NCBI GenBank assembly: GCA_021397835.1
Contig: JAJFZO010000645.1
Coordinates: forward strand, 434,001-498,000
DNA length: 64,000 nt
Origin: Moringa oleifera
Taxonomy: Eukaryota; Streptophyta; Magnoliopsida; Brassicales; Moringaceae
Direction of reading: 5' to 3'
Shown: positions 50,798 to 61,052 of the stretch, in pieces
Numbering within the stretch: the first letter of the stretch is position 1
Layout: each line of letters opens with the position of its first letter
Notes under the pieces: generated by a model
What the model was told of the DNA's origin: nothing
The model's database searches: none
The model's input: only the letters and a program-made list of their open reading frames with translations
Program-made: the position numbers and the translations under genes

Positions 50798-52488
50798 ATG
50801 GCCTCTTATAGTGACTCTAGCTCTAACAATAATGCTTCTGTCAATCAAAACTCTAGAAGCTTTTTTCCTTTTTCTGCATCACTCAACATTTAATTCAGCT
50901 TCAAGCTTGACAAAGAGAACTACGTTATATGGAAGAACTAAGTGTTAGCTTTATCTAAATGTCATAAAATAGAAGAATTCCTATTGGAAACAAAGACTTG
51001 TCCACCAGTTTTCATTCATTTCATAGATGAAGAAAGGAAAGCAAAGGAAACAGAAAATCGTGCATTTCATGACTGGATTTAGCAAGACCACCTACTGGCA
51101 AGCTGGTTAATGTCTATCATCTCTCTAGACATACTCAATCAAATCAAAATAGACACTATCGCATATGGAATATGGTCAAGTCTTGAAAAATTATTTGGAA
51201 CCCAGATGAGGTCCAAATACATGCAGTTGAAGTTCACAGTACACTTTACAAAGAAAGGGTCAGCATCAGTCACTGCATATTACAACCAGCTCAAAGGCAT
51301 AACTGATAGCTTAGCCTTTACAGGTAATCCAATTTCTGACTTAAAATTTATCACTGCATTACGCACTAAAATAGGCAAAGACTATGATTCGGTGTCTATC
51401 AATGTTCAGTCTAGGTTTGATGAGTTAACCTTATAAGAAATCTTAGCCTTGTTACTTAGCCATGAACAAGGAACTGAATAGCACAATCAAGAGTCATTCA
51501 GCAATAGGCACCCCATGGTCAATATAGTGATGAACAAAAACAAAAAGAATGTTACCTCATGGAGGAACAGTAATAATAACTTCAATTATGGCCGAACCAG
51601 AGGGAGAGGAAATGGTCGAGGAAGAGGAAGAACCACAACCAGACTAACATGCCAAATTTGCACTAAACAAGGTCATACAACATATGACTGTTAATATAGG
51701 TTTGAAGAATTTTTTCAAGCCCTTAACCATAACAAAAATAATGAAAATCAGAATGCCTACTTGGCGTTCACTAAATCCATAGTTGACCGTGGTTAGTATG
51801 TAGACAGCGAAGCTTCAAGTCATGTCACTGTAGAGCTAGACAATCTATCTCTAAGGTTTGACTACATTGGTAAATAGAAATTGATCATTGGTAATGGTCA
51901 AACCCTCAATATTTCTCACATAGGTCATACTTCTCTACCCACTTGCTTACCTTATATCAATTTACATCTCAAAAATATTTCGAGAGTACCTGCAATTTCT
52001 AAGAATCTTATCAGCATTTTTTAACTCATATTTGATAATAAAGTATTTATGGTTTTTGATGACTTTCATTGCTTTGTGAAGGACCAAGTAACCAAGAAAA
52101 CGTTACTGAAAGGTCAAGCTAAGGATGACTTCTATCTTTTACTTCCATCAACTGTCACCATTAGTCACACTTCTAGAAACAGACCAAATAGCAACAAAAT
52201 AATTCAATGTTCTGTCAATTTTAGGCTGAGTCGAGGTAGTCCACTTCCTTTTTGTTTTTCGAATTCTATGTCAGTTAATGTAGACCTATGGCATAGGCAT
52301 CTTGGTCATCCATCAAACACTGTGTTCAGGACTCTAAAAAAATCTTATATCACTTTTTCTAAAGTTAATACAAGTTCATCTTTCTGTCCAGCATATGCAA
52401 TTGGCAAAAGCCATAGACTACTATTTCCTCTTTCACAAACTAAAACTAGTGCACCCTTAGAATTAATTCGCATGGATCTCTAGGATCC
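50798..52488 (+). pseudogene. copia gag-protease-integrase N-terminus, one frame with stops
   Basis: From the ATG at 50,798 one frame runs through Gag (NYVIWKN..., then YGIWSSLEKLFGTQMRSKYM at about 51,150-51,220), a zinc knuckle CQICTKQGHTTYDC (about 51,650-51,691, intact CX2CX4HX4C), and the protease site as DSEASSH (about 51,805-51,825), where the family has DSGASSH. It continues to the integrase HHCC region LWHRHLGHPSNTVFRTLKK (about 52,288) with CPAYAIGKSHRL, in which the second Cys of the pair is replaced by Tyr. The defects are stop codons (for example at 50,891 and 51,434) rather than frameshifts. Confidence 0.85.
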
Positions 52489-55000
52489 ATCACTTGTCTC
52501 TTCTATAGAAGGCTTCAAAAAATATATCCATTTCATAGATGACTTCTTCAGGTATACGTGGGTTTACCCTTTCCACAATAAAATACAAGCATTACCCACC
52601 TTTATACACTTTAAGAAATAAATTGAAAATATGCTAAACAATAAGATCAAAACACTTCAAAGTGATTGGTGGGGAGGGGGGGGGGAGAGTATAGATTGTT
52701 CTTACCTTTTCTTCATCAAGAGGGCATAGTATTTCAACACCCATGTCCACACACACTTCAACAAAATGAAAAAGTTAAAAGGAAACATAGACACATCACT
52801 GAGTTAGGTTTCACTCTTCTCAATCAAGCTTTACTAACTTTAAAATTTTGGTAGGAAGCATTTCATACAGCATTATATCTCATTAACGGGCTGCCCACTC
52901 CTATTCTGTTTAACAAATCCCTACTAGAGTTACTCTTCAATCAAAAACCAGACTATACATTCCTAAGGACCTTTGGCTGCTCATGTTACCCATATCTTCG
53001 ACCTTATAACAAGCACAAGATGGAATTCAGATCCACCAAATATTTGTTTACTCCTAGTCACAAAGGATATTACTATTTACATCCCTCTAGACGTTGTTAT
53101 ATCACTAGGAATGTTAGGATTGATGAATCAAAATTCCTCTGTTATACTCTTTTTCCTAACTCTGTGTCTTTTTTCTCAGTTCACCCATCTCCTTCTCTTA
53201 CCTCTGTCTGTATTCACACTTACCTCAATCTTACCCCTGATGGAAATGGTAATAGTAGTGACCTACAATGATGTATTTCTAGTTCTTCTCTTCTTACACA
53301 CTTACCTCACACACATCCCTCAACACCTCACTTCATCTCTTCCTCTTCTTTATCTCATACCTTTCCCATTTCACCTAATTGTCCCACTTCCTTTTTTCAT
53401 TCGCCTAGTCCTACTGCTCCACACACCAGAATCCCTCTTATGGGCCATCATATGATCATTCAAGCAAAAGCTGAAATTTTTAAGTCTAAAATGTTTCTTA
53501 CCTCTATCACATATCCATAGCCTTTGCCCACTTCCATCACTAATGCACTTACCAGTTTAGTTTGAAAATCAACCATGCACAATGAGTTTCAAGTGCTTCT
53601 ACATAATAAGAATGGGAATTAGTGCCTCCTTCACCAAATCAAAAGGTAATTGTCAACAAGTGGATATTCAAAGTCAAATACAATTTAGATGGTAGCCTAG
53701 AGGGACACAAAGCCAGATTAGTTGCTAAAGGTTTTTAATAATTACCTGGCATTGACTTTGCATAAACTTATAGTTCTGTCATTAAGCCATCCACTATCAA
53801 AATATTACTTTCTGTAGCTGTTTTCAAAGGCTGGGATGTCCAACAATTAGATGTCAATAATGCCTTCATCAATGGCCATCTTCAAGAGACAGTTTACATG
53901 ACTCAACCATCTGGGTTCATTGATCCTATTCATCCACACAAAGCTCTTTATAAACTCAAACAAGCATTTAGGGCCTGGTCTCACAACATTAAAAGTCATC
54001 TCCTCAACTGGAAGTTTCTCAACTCTTAAGTAGACAACTCACTCTTCTTTTTCCTCTTATGTGAATCCTGCATCTATGTTTTATTATATGTGATGACATC
54101 TTAATCACTGGTAATAATCTTGCTCTCATTTGGAAATTTGTCTCAAAGCTTAGTCACAAGTATGCTCTAAAAAATCTTAGATCTTTACATTATTTTCTAG
54201 GCATTCAAGCCTCTCGTTCTTCTCAATGCCTCTTTCTCACCTAATCCAAATACACTCAAGACATTCTCAAGTCCTATAATCTTTACCTTTTAAAACCTTG
54301 TCTTACTCCTACCTCCACTAGCCTTCCTCTCTCTATACACTCTGGTTCCTTTTTGCCTAATCCTACTTAATTATTTGGTCTCTTTAGTATCTCACCCTTA
54401 CACGTCTTAATATTTCTTTCACTATGAACACATTAAGCAAATTTCTCCACTCCCTCACTACCACTCACTGGCAAGCATGCAAACGCTTTCTCAGATACCT
54501 TTGAGGAACCATCAATTTCAGTTTCTTCTTTCAACCCACCTCCAATTTTCAACTCACTGCATTCTTTTATGCTGAATAAGCTCGTTGCCCTGATGATCGT
54601 CGATTGATTAGTGGCCACTGTATCTATCTAAGAAACAATCTAATTTCCTGAAGTTCTAAGAAATAATCAGTGATGGCCCGATCTAGCATAAAATCTGAAT
54701 GCCGAGCCTTAGCTCATGCTACTGCTGAATTAGCTTGGATCAAATCCTTAATTTGTGAAACAAAACTCTTACTTGATCATCGAGCGATGCTCTGGTGTGA
54801 AAATCAAGGAGCTGCGACTTTTGCAATTAATCCCGTGTACCATGATTGAACCAAGCGCATCGAGGTTGATATTCACTTCGTCAGAGACCATATAGCACAT
54901 GAAGCACTCAAGGTCAACTACATCTCGTCGTCGGAACAGATCACCGATGCCTTCACCAAGCCCTTGTTGCAATTATCATTTTGTTAGTTCCAACATAAAC
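52489..55000 (+). pseudogene. copia pol remnant: integrase core, reverse transcriptase, RNase H
   Basis: Integrase core: IHFIDDFFRYTWVYPFHNKI (about 52,528-52,587) and TLQSD at about 52,653, followed by an expanded G-run. Reverse transcriptase: NKWIFKVKYNLDGSLEGHKA (about 53,653-53,712), QQLDVNNAFINGHLQETVYM (about 53,840-53,900), and the catalytic box as ICDDILITGN (about 54,086-54,115), with both Asp residues kept. RNase H: ENQGAATFAINPVYHD, then RIEVDIHFVRDHIAHEALKV and TDAFTKPLLQ (about 54,799-54,970). Stops and frameshifts are frequent between 52,690 and 54,780. Confidence 0.85.
52676..52685. repeat. Poly-G run inside the copia integrase
   Basis: Ten consecutive G at the place where the integrase has its Gly-Gly-Glu-Tyr segment. 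Slippage here shifts the frame. Confidence 0.8.
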
Positions 55001-55025
55001 TTCAGGTCTAAGACTCTTCCCTTAG

Positions 55026-55037
55026 TTTGAGGGGGAA
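55026..55037 (+). other. Polypurine tract of the copia element
   Basis: tttgagggggaa, immediately before the 3' LTR. Confidence 0.85.
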
Positions 55038-55371
55038 TGTTAAGACTTTGAATTTGGACTCTTCCTCATGTGGATTGGATTCTCAACAATCAAATGGACC
55101 AAACCTAACTGCCAAGATAATAAGCCCAAGTTCTGCCACTTCAAAACATCCCAATACAATAAGTTCAAGCCCAACAAAAAGAGACCTTAGTTAGTCATTC
55201 TGAACAATGTAAATAGAGTCAAAATTCTATGCATTGTTGATCAATTTGATTAAGAATTATGTAATCTTTACCCTACTTATAAATACATAGTATGTGGCCT
55301 AAAAAAGAGATTGAGTAGCCACCATCTTCAAAAAAAGGAAAACCTAGCAGCTTTATAATTTAATATTTTCA
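55038..55371 (+). repeat. 3' LTR of the copia element
   Basis: 334 bp, starting TGTTAAGACT and ending ttttca. It contains the same tataaata-type promoter core near 55,278. Confidence 0.9.
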
Positions 55372-56160
55372 TATGGCAGCCTTGGCGACAGACCATGGCT
55401 ATTGCCATGGCTACCTTTGAGCGCACATGGTGAAAGTAGTAGCAAGGTTGTAGCCTTGGTGACTGCCCATGGCAGTCACCATGGCTACCTTCGAGGGTTG
55501 CAATCACCTGTTAGGCTTTGAGAGCCAACAAAGGTAACCACAGGTGGCTGCATGTGGCAACCATGCTTGCCATTGCTCGTGAGTTGGTGAAGGAAGCCAC
55601 AGGTGGCTATGCCCACCTGCGAGCCTTCGGGAGCTAACGGAGGCAGCCATATGCAGCACCCATGCATGCACACCTTCGCCTGTGAATTGGCTAAGGCAAC
55701 CATAGGTGGCTATAGCCACTTGCGAGCCTTCAGGAACTGACGAAGCAGGTAGCCACGGGTTGCTGCAAGTTGTGCCCATGCTAACCTTCGCCCATGAGCT
55801 GGCAAAGGTAGCCATGGGCGGCTGCGGCCACTTACGAGTCTTCTAGAGCCGATAAAGGCCACAATGGGTGATTGCATATAGCACCCATGCATGCCCTTGC
55901 TCTTGAGCTGGCAAAAGCAAGTACGGATGGTTACGATCACCTCCAAGCCTTTAGAAGTTGACGAAGACAGCCATGGGTGGCTGCATGTGGCACCCATGCA
56001 TGCCTTTGCTTACCAGTTCACACGCAAGTGGTTACAACCACCTTTGGTTTTTGCCATGCACCATGCATGCCTTCGGATGCAAAGGCATGTTCGTGCATAA
56101 GGTAGCCACAATGATCGCCAATGGACTGTCATTAAATCTGCCTTAGCTTGCTAGTGATCG
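55372..56160. repeat. GC-rich tandem array with a period of about 108 bp
   Basis: Anchor motifs of the type gagccttcgggagct recur near 55,513, 55,620, 55,724, 55,837 and 55,945, giving periods of about 104-113 bp. Other shared segments are ggtggctgcatgtggcaccc and catgcatgcc. The units are degenerate. Open frames across the array (for example 55,504-55,815 on minus) are by-products of its composition. The array continues on the other side of the copia insertion (50,220-50,428). Confidence 0.8.
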
Positions 56161-56414
56161 AGTCTCGGTGGTTGCTAGTCCTCTAATTAAATATCAATGC
56201 AAATTTGGTTATCAATTAGTTGCTAAATTAATTAAAAATAATTTCAACAGTGAAATTTGTTTTTGTCGCTAGTGTACATAGTTAGTTTGTCATTATTGCG
56301 TTGCTATATTAAAATTTTTATTTTGTAATAATTTACCACTATTTTGTTGTTATCTACCAACATATATATCAGTCACTACGTTTTAGCATTATTTTTGATT
56401 TTTTTTTTGGTGAC

Positions 56415-57990
56415 ATCGGGAAGATTTGGCTCTATTGTGGAAGAAAAAATACAAGTTGCTTTAAGATCTTATTTAAAAAACCACATTAATGTAGACATTC
56501 AGGGGCTCCTATCTACACCATTGTGGCACTTCACTGGTTTCTATGGGTGTCCCATCACTCAGGAATAGAAAGAAGCTTGGAATCTACCAAGACTTTTACA
56601 CTCCTAATCCACTGCCCCCCATGGCTCTACGTTGGAGACTTCAACAAAGTTCTAGCATTAGAATAAAAATTGGGAGGCAACCCTTGACCTTAAGGCCAAA
56701 TCATTTGTTTTCGGGCAGTATTAATGGATTATGACTTAATGGAAATATTACATTTAGATTCCAAATATATATCACTATTATGACATATGAAACCTTTCAG
56801 TTTATGAAGCTGAAGAAACGTGGATAGAACGGCCAGGTTACTTTAAAGCTTGATATGAGCAAGGCATATAATAGAGTATAATGGAGTTTTCTTGAAGCAA
56901 TTATGTAGATGATGGCCTTCCTACAGCAATGGATCCACGCAATGATGCGGTGCATTCAGTTAGTGAACTACTGTATACTCTTCAGTGTACAATAATATGG
57001 CTAAATCTAACATAAGGTGACCCTCTATCCCCTTACCTTTTCTTGCTCTGTGCGCAAGGGTTTTCCTCAATACTTGCCGATGAAGTAGAGTGTAGGTGAC
57101 TTCGAGGAGTGTGGGATGTCTGTTCTTTATGAATGATAGCTTGCTTTTCTTCCAAGCAAGTACGTGTCATTGCTGAATAACCATGGTTATTTTGGAAACT
57201 TACAGATTAACATTAGGATAACGGATTAACATGGGGAAATTGGCCATTTTCCTTTAGCTGAATGTCCAAAAAGTAGTAAAACAAGAACTTAAGTAGGAAT
57301 TAGAGGTGTAGAAACAGTTGAGTCAAGAAGCTTACATAGGTCTACCGCTAATCATGTGAAGATCAAATAAGAGGGAGCTGAGTTGAATATAAAATAGGGA
57401 TCAAAGGCAAGTTATACACTTGGAATGGGAAGCTGCTTTTGTAAGTAGGTAAAGGGTTATAATCCAAGCAGTGATGCAAGCCTTCCCAAACTATATTGTG
57501 TGTTGTTTCATGCTCCCCAAGACCTTCCTTCATGACCTCAATATGCTAGAAGCAGGGCATTGGTGAGGAGATAAGGGCTATTCCAAGAAGATTCACTAAA
57601 AGGCATGGGACAATCTTCGTCTTTCAAAGCTAAATGAGGGACTTGGCTTTCATGATTTAGAGGCTTTTAACATGGCTCTTTTAGTTAAATAGTGGTGGTG
57701 CCTCATCCACACTGAAAACTCCCTCTGCTATAGCGTCCTTAAAGTTAAATGTTTCCCATTTCTCTAGTCTTATGATAACACCTCACAAGGCCAACAACTT
57801 ATATGTTTAGCAAAGCTAGTAGGTTGGAAAAGTAATAATCCAGGGAGGCACCAAATGGCGGATAGGTGATGGCATACATGTCAATGTGTGGTAGGATAAT
57901 TGGATTTTCAGGTACCTAAAGATCAAGCCTTCAATGCCAAGCCAAGCTCCATCCACACAAATGAGGGTAGGTAGCTTGATACCTCGTAAA
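56415..57990 (+). mobile_element. LINE, 3' part: rest of the endonuclease and reverse transcriptase
   Basis: The endonuclease resumes (VALRSYLKNHINVDIQGLLS, HFTGFYGCPITQE, about 56,455-56,568). An abrupt jump near 56,755-56,785 leads to the RT region: ETFQFMKLKKRG, then LDMSKAYNRV (56,849-56,878). GDPLSPYLF-like sequence is at 57,016-57,042. The catalytic FADD box is changed to FMND (about 57,126-57,137). Further on are QAVMQAFPNYIVCCFMLPKT (about 57,465), KAWDNLRLSKLNEGLGFHDL (about 57,600-57,660) and WRIGDGIHVNVW (about 57,857). The element stops near 57,990, before the zinc-binding C-terminus. It has many stops and is inactive. Confidence 0.8.
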
Positions 57991-60234
57991 TAGAGAATGG
58001 ATGGCCTCGATTATTTTAAAAAATATTTTAAATAGAACTTGATGGATGAGAAATAGTTAAATTGAATATTAACTTAAATTATCAAAAAAGTTATTTTTTA
58101 TTGTTAAAATATTTTAAAAATATCTTAAACTAAATTTTTATAATGGTAGCTTAAATATTTTTTTATATTCTTAAAAAAATGTTCAAATCAAATTTTGTCA
58201 ATCAAGATTCTCAATTGAATATTTTTAATTTTTATTTTTAATAAAATTTAATTTAACTATTTTTATCAAGTAAGATATTTTAAATTTTAAAATAAATATT
58301 AAAAAATATTCTTCATGAATTTAAATGGTATTTATTAAAAAAATATTTTTCTTATTAAAATTTTATAATAATAGTTTAAATATTTTTTTACATTTATATA
58401 AAATTTTAAATTAAAATTTATTTATTAAGATCTCTAATTTGAGTATCTTTTTTAAATTTTTTGGTTGTATTTATATTAACTTAAATTAAAAATTTGAATG
58501 CATAATTAAAAAAATTTAAATCAAAAACATTTTAATTAATATTCACACAAAATTTAAATTTTTAAATAATATATATTATTATATAAATTTAAAAATTTTA
58601 TTTTAAAAAATTACTAATAAATTTAAATAAATATTTTTATCAATAAAAATAAAATTAAAATGCCATATTAAAATCGCGGGCCAAGTCGGAGATATTTCTG
58701 GTGGGCCACAATCACAACTGATACCCATTTCATGGGTTTAGATCTGATGGGCCCAAATTTACGGGCATCAATTGCTCCAAATTCTCTATCAATGGGAATC
58801 ATGGAAAATGATTCTTGGGTTTTTGTTTTCTAAACAAAAAAAGTCATAAAAAAAGGTGCTGAGACAATGGGTAAATAACGGACGAATATTTATTGGGTTT
58901 TTGTTGATTTAGTTTAAAATTTTCAAAAATTGAATTAATTAAATTTATTAAAAAATCAAAAATTTATCAAAAATTAATAAAAATATAAATTTATTAAAGT
59001 TTTAATTGATTTAATTTGAACTTTATTTAAATGATTATATAAAATTAATTATATTTTTGTTACTAAAATATTTAGAAAATAGTTTAAAAAAATTTTATTC
59101 CTCGTTTCAAATTTATCTCTTAAATTTAAATAATTTTAATTCATAAATTATTTTTATAAATATTTAAATTTTTAATAATATAAATTTTTAAATTTATTTT
59201 TAATATTTTAAAATTTTTAGTTTCCAATAATGATAGCTTGACTATCTCTTTGCGGTCATATTAAATCAAAATTGTTTGATAAGGCTTTTAATTTAAATAA
59301 CCATAATTTTTAAAATTTTAAATAAAATTTAAATTAATTCAAATTAAAAATTTAAATATATAATTTAAAAAATTAAAGCTATGAAATTTAAATTAAAGGT
59401 ATAAAATTAGAAGGTTATATATTTAATTTCAAATAAATATAATAAATGATTAATATAATAAATTATTTAATCAAAAATGGATCAATATAAATTGATTATA
59501 TAATGAAATATTATTATAAAAAAATGAAAAACGAGACCTCAAAAAGTAATTAAGGGATCCCTTGGTTGCGTTAAAATGGCATGGTAAATTGAGTCTTAGC
59601 TGTAAAAGTTGAAGGCTACAATCCTATAATTTCTTATACTTTATCCAACCAATTTATGATATATGAAGTTTTTAATTAAATTATACAAAATTTATAGTGC
59701 AAGTCTCATAAAATCTTAAAATTTACCTTATCTTATTGATCTAATTGTTATAGTTATAAAGTGATAAATCTAATTTTGATGTATTAATTTAATTTAATTT
59801 AAATTTTATTAAAAAATTAAAATATTAAAATACTTTAAATAAAAATTTTATATAATAAATTTAAATTTAAATTTTTTTATAAATATTAAAAATATTAAAA
59901 ATATCATCATAAAAAAATTTATAATTTTTTAAGTATAAAAAATATTTTTAAAAAATTTACAATATTAATTTTTAAAAATAATATAATTACTAAAAAAATT
60001 ATGAAACTTTTTATTAATAATTTGAATATGTTTTTATACCCTTTAAAAATTTTAAATCAAAATTTTTTATAAATCTTTAATTTAAATGTTTTATTTTTAT
60101 TTTATTTTTAAGAAAATTAAATTGACATATTAAAATTAAATTTAATATTTTTTAAATATAAAATATAATCAATAATATAAAATAAATATTACACTTCTAC
60201 AAAATTTTTACCTCAAAATCTAATAAGTTAATTA
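57991..60234. other. AT-rich intergenic tract with MITE-family fragments
   Basis: No gene is seen. Between 58,020 and 59,470 there are several overlapping or partial blocks of the dispersed AT-rich family (for example ttataatggtagcttaaata at about 58,140 and gataatagtttaaatatttt-type sequence at about 58,365). A less AT-rich segment at 58,670-58,880 shows no feature that I recognise. Confidence 0.5.
59702..60213. repeat. MITE-like AT-rich element, copy 7
   Basis: The left end reads cataaaatcttaaaatttac and then aaagtgataaatctaatttt. The right end carries the inverted form (tttaaatataaaatataatc, ataaataattacac-type, ctacaaaatttttacc). The interior has the family block with ttattaataatttgaatatg. 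It ends about 200 bp before the first CNL gene. Confidence 0.5.
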
Positions 60235-60415
60235 AACAAATGGAGAATTAATAGAAAATGAAATTGGCTGTAACTTGTCCGACAGCCGGTAAGAATAAAT
60301 TACCAGACATGTCTATCTAAGAAAATGGAAAGATAGACTCGATGATTCGTCACAGAGTCTTCTTCGGCAATGCTTTTATATTTGCAGTGACTTCCCCTTC
60401 TGAGTAAAAGCGAAG
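60235..60415 (+). promoter_or_regulatory. Promoter and leader of the first CNL copy, shared with the second
   Basis: It shares blocks with 63,000-63,345: accagacatgtctatc-type / ccaacatgtctatcaagaaa, cagagtcttcttcggc / cagagtcttcgccgatgcta, and the leader tgagtaaaagcgaagATGGC / tgagtaaaagagaagATGGC. A TATA-like ttttatatttgcag lies at about 60,374. Confidence 0.6.
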
Positions 60416-61052
60416 ATGGCCGTTGTTGGTGAAGCCTTTCTCTCTGCCTTCCTTGAAGTCTTGGTCGACAGGATGGCTTCCGGCGAGGTGCTCGACTATT
60501 TCCGCCGCAGAAAACTCAATGATGGTTACTTGAAGAAGCTGAAGACAACATTACTCTCCATTAAACCTGTGATCAACGATGCAAAGGACAAGCGGAGTAT
60601 GAAACCAGACGTGAAAAACTGGCTCGACGAGCTTAAGGATGCTATCTATGACGCCGAGGACTTGCTGGGTGAGATTGCCTACGAAGCTTTGATGCACAAG
60701 AAGTACCTTCTGGGGTGCACCAGTTGGCGATTGGAGGATGCCTTGCAACAGATTCTTTGGTGGTGGAACTGGTGCGCGGCAACGCTTGTCTTAAGTGTTT
60801 GTATATTATGAAGCATGGTAATTATGGTCTCAAAATAGCTGGAAATTCGTCCTCCAATTCTGTGAGGGCATTCAAGTAGAATTTTTTTCTAAGCAGAAGA
60901 GTCTAATTGTAGATGAGTCCGACTCCCTTTCTAATCTAACAATCCAGGATTGTCCTCTACTGAGTCGGCGGCGTCTAAAGAAAAAGGGAGACTACCGGCC
61001 CAAAATGTCTCACCTCTTAACCATATTGATAGACGATAGGCTCATCAGCTAA
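60416..61052 (+). pseudogene. Internally deleted CC-NBS-LRR resistance gene (CC domain joined to LRR tail)
   Basis: The first 94 codons encode a normal Rx-type coiled-coil domain: MAVVGEAFLSAFLEVLVDRM, the KLKTTLLSIK helix, and the EDVID-like segment LKDAIYDAEDLLGEIA (about residues 75-90). After EALM the sequence departs from the family and the frame ends at 60,811. In another frame, 60,897-61,052 encodes the extreme C-terminus of a CNL LRR domain (LSNLTIQDCPLL, then KKGDYRPKMSHLLTILIDDR and a stop). The whole NB-ARC domain, with P-loop, GLPL and MHD motifs, and most LRRs are absent. Intact CNLs are ATP-dependent cytosolic immune receptors. A product of 131 aa, essentially a CC domain, could still be made. 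The promoter region is shared with the next copy. Confidence 0.8.

Larger units (their letters stand above)
50429..55371 (+). mobile_element. Ty1/copia LTR retrotransposon, decayed
   Basis: A full-length element of 4,943 bp with two LTRs, a tRNA-Met primer-binding site, a polypurine tract, and the copia domain order Gag, protease, integrase, reverse transcriptase, RNase H on the plus strand. Many in-frame stops are present, so it is inactive. The two LTRs differ at about 45 of 335 positions by manual alignment (about 86% identity), which points to an old insertion. It sits inside the GC-rich array of a CACTA element. I could not find a convincing 5-bp target duplication (ggcaa on the left, tatgg on the right). 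Confidence 0.9.
46903..56411 (-). mobile_element. CACTA (En/Spm-like) transposon inserted in the LINE endonuclease
   Basis: The left terminus TACTACAAAAAAA (46,903 onward) is one change from the canonical CACTACAA. The right terminus (…gattttttttttggt, about 56,395-56,411) is a degraded inverted match. The triplet GAC flanks both sides (46,900-46,902 and 56,412-56,414), as expected for a 3-bp target duplication. Subterminal motifs (cgactaatatgaatctgtcg and variants) fill 46,985-47,340 and recur at about 50,115-50,200 and 56,230-56,300. The transposase genes are minus-strand relics at 47.4-49.0 kb. A GC-rich 108-bp repeat array and an inserted copia element occupy the right half. The length is about 9.5 kb with the copia element, or about 4.6 kb without it. 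Confidence 0.75.

Noticed and set aside
53020..53455. 160- and 83-codon frames as possible host genes
   Set aside because: They lie in the decayed copia integrase/RT spacer and are low-complexity Leu/Pro/Ser sequence.
55485..56146. Several 62-103 codon frames rich in Trp, His and Cys
   Set aside because: They arise from the GC-rich 108-bp repeat array and have no start context or domain.
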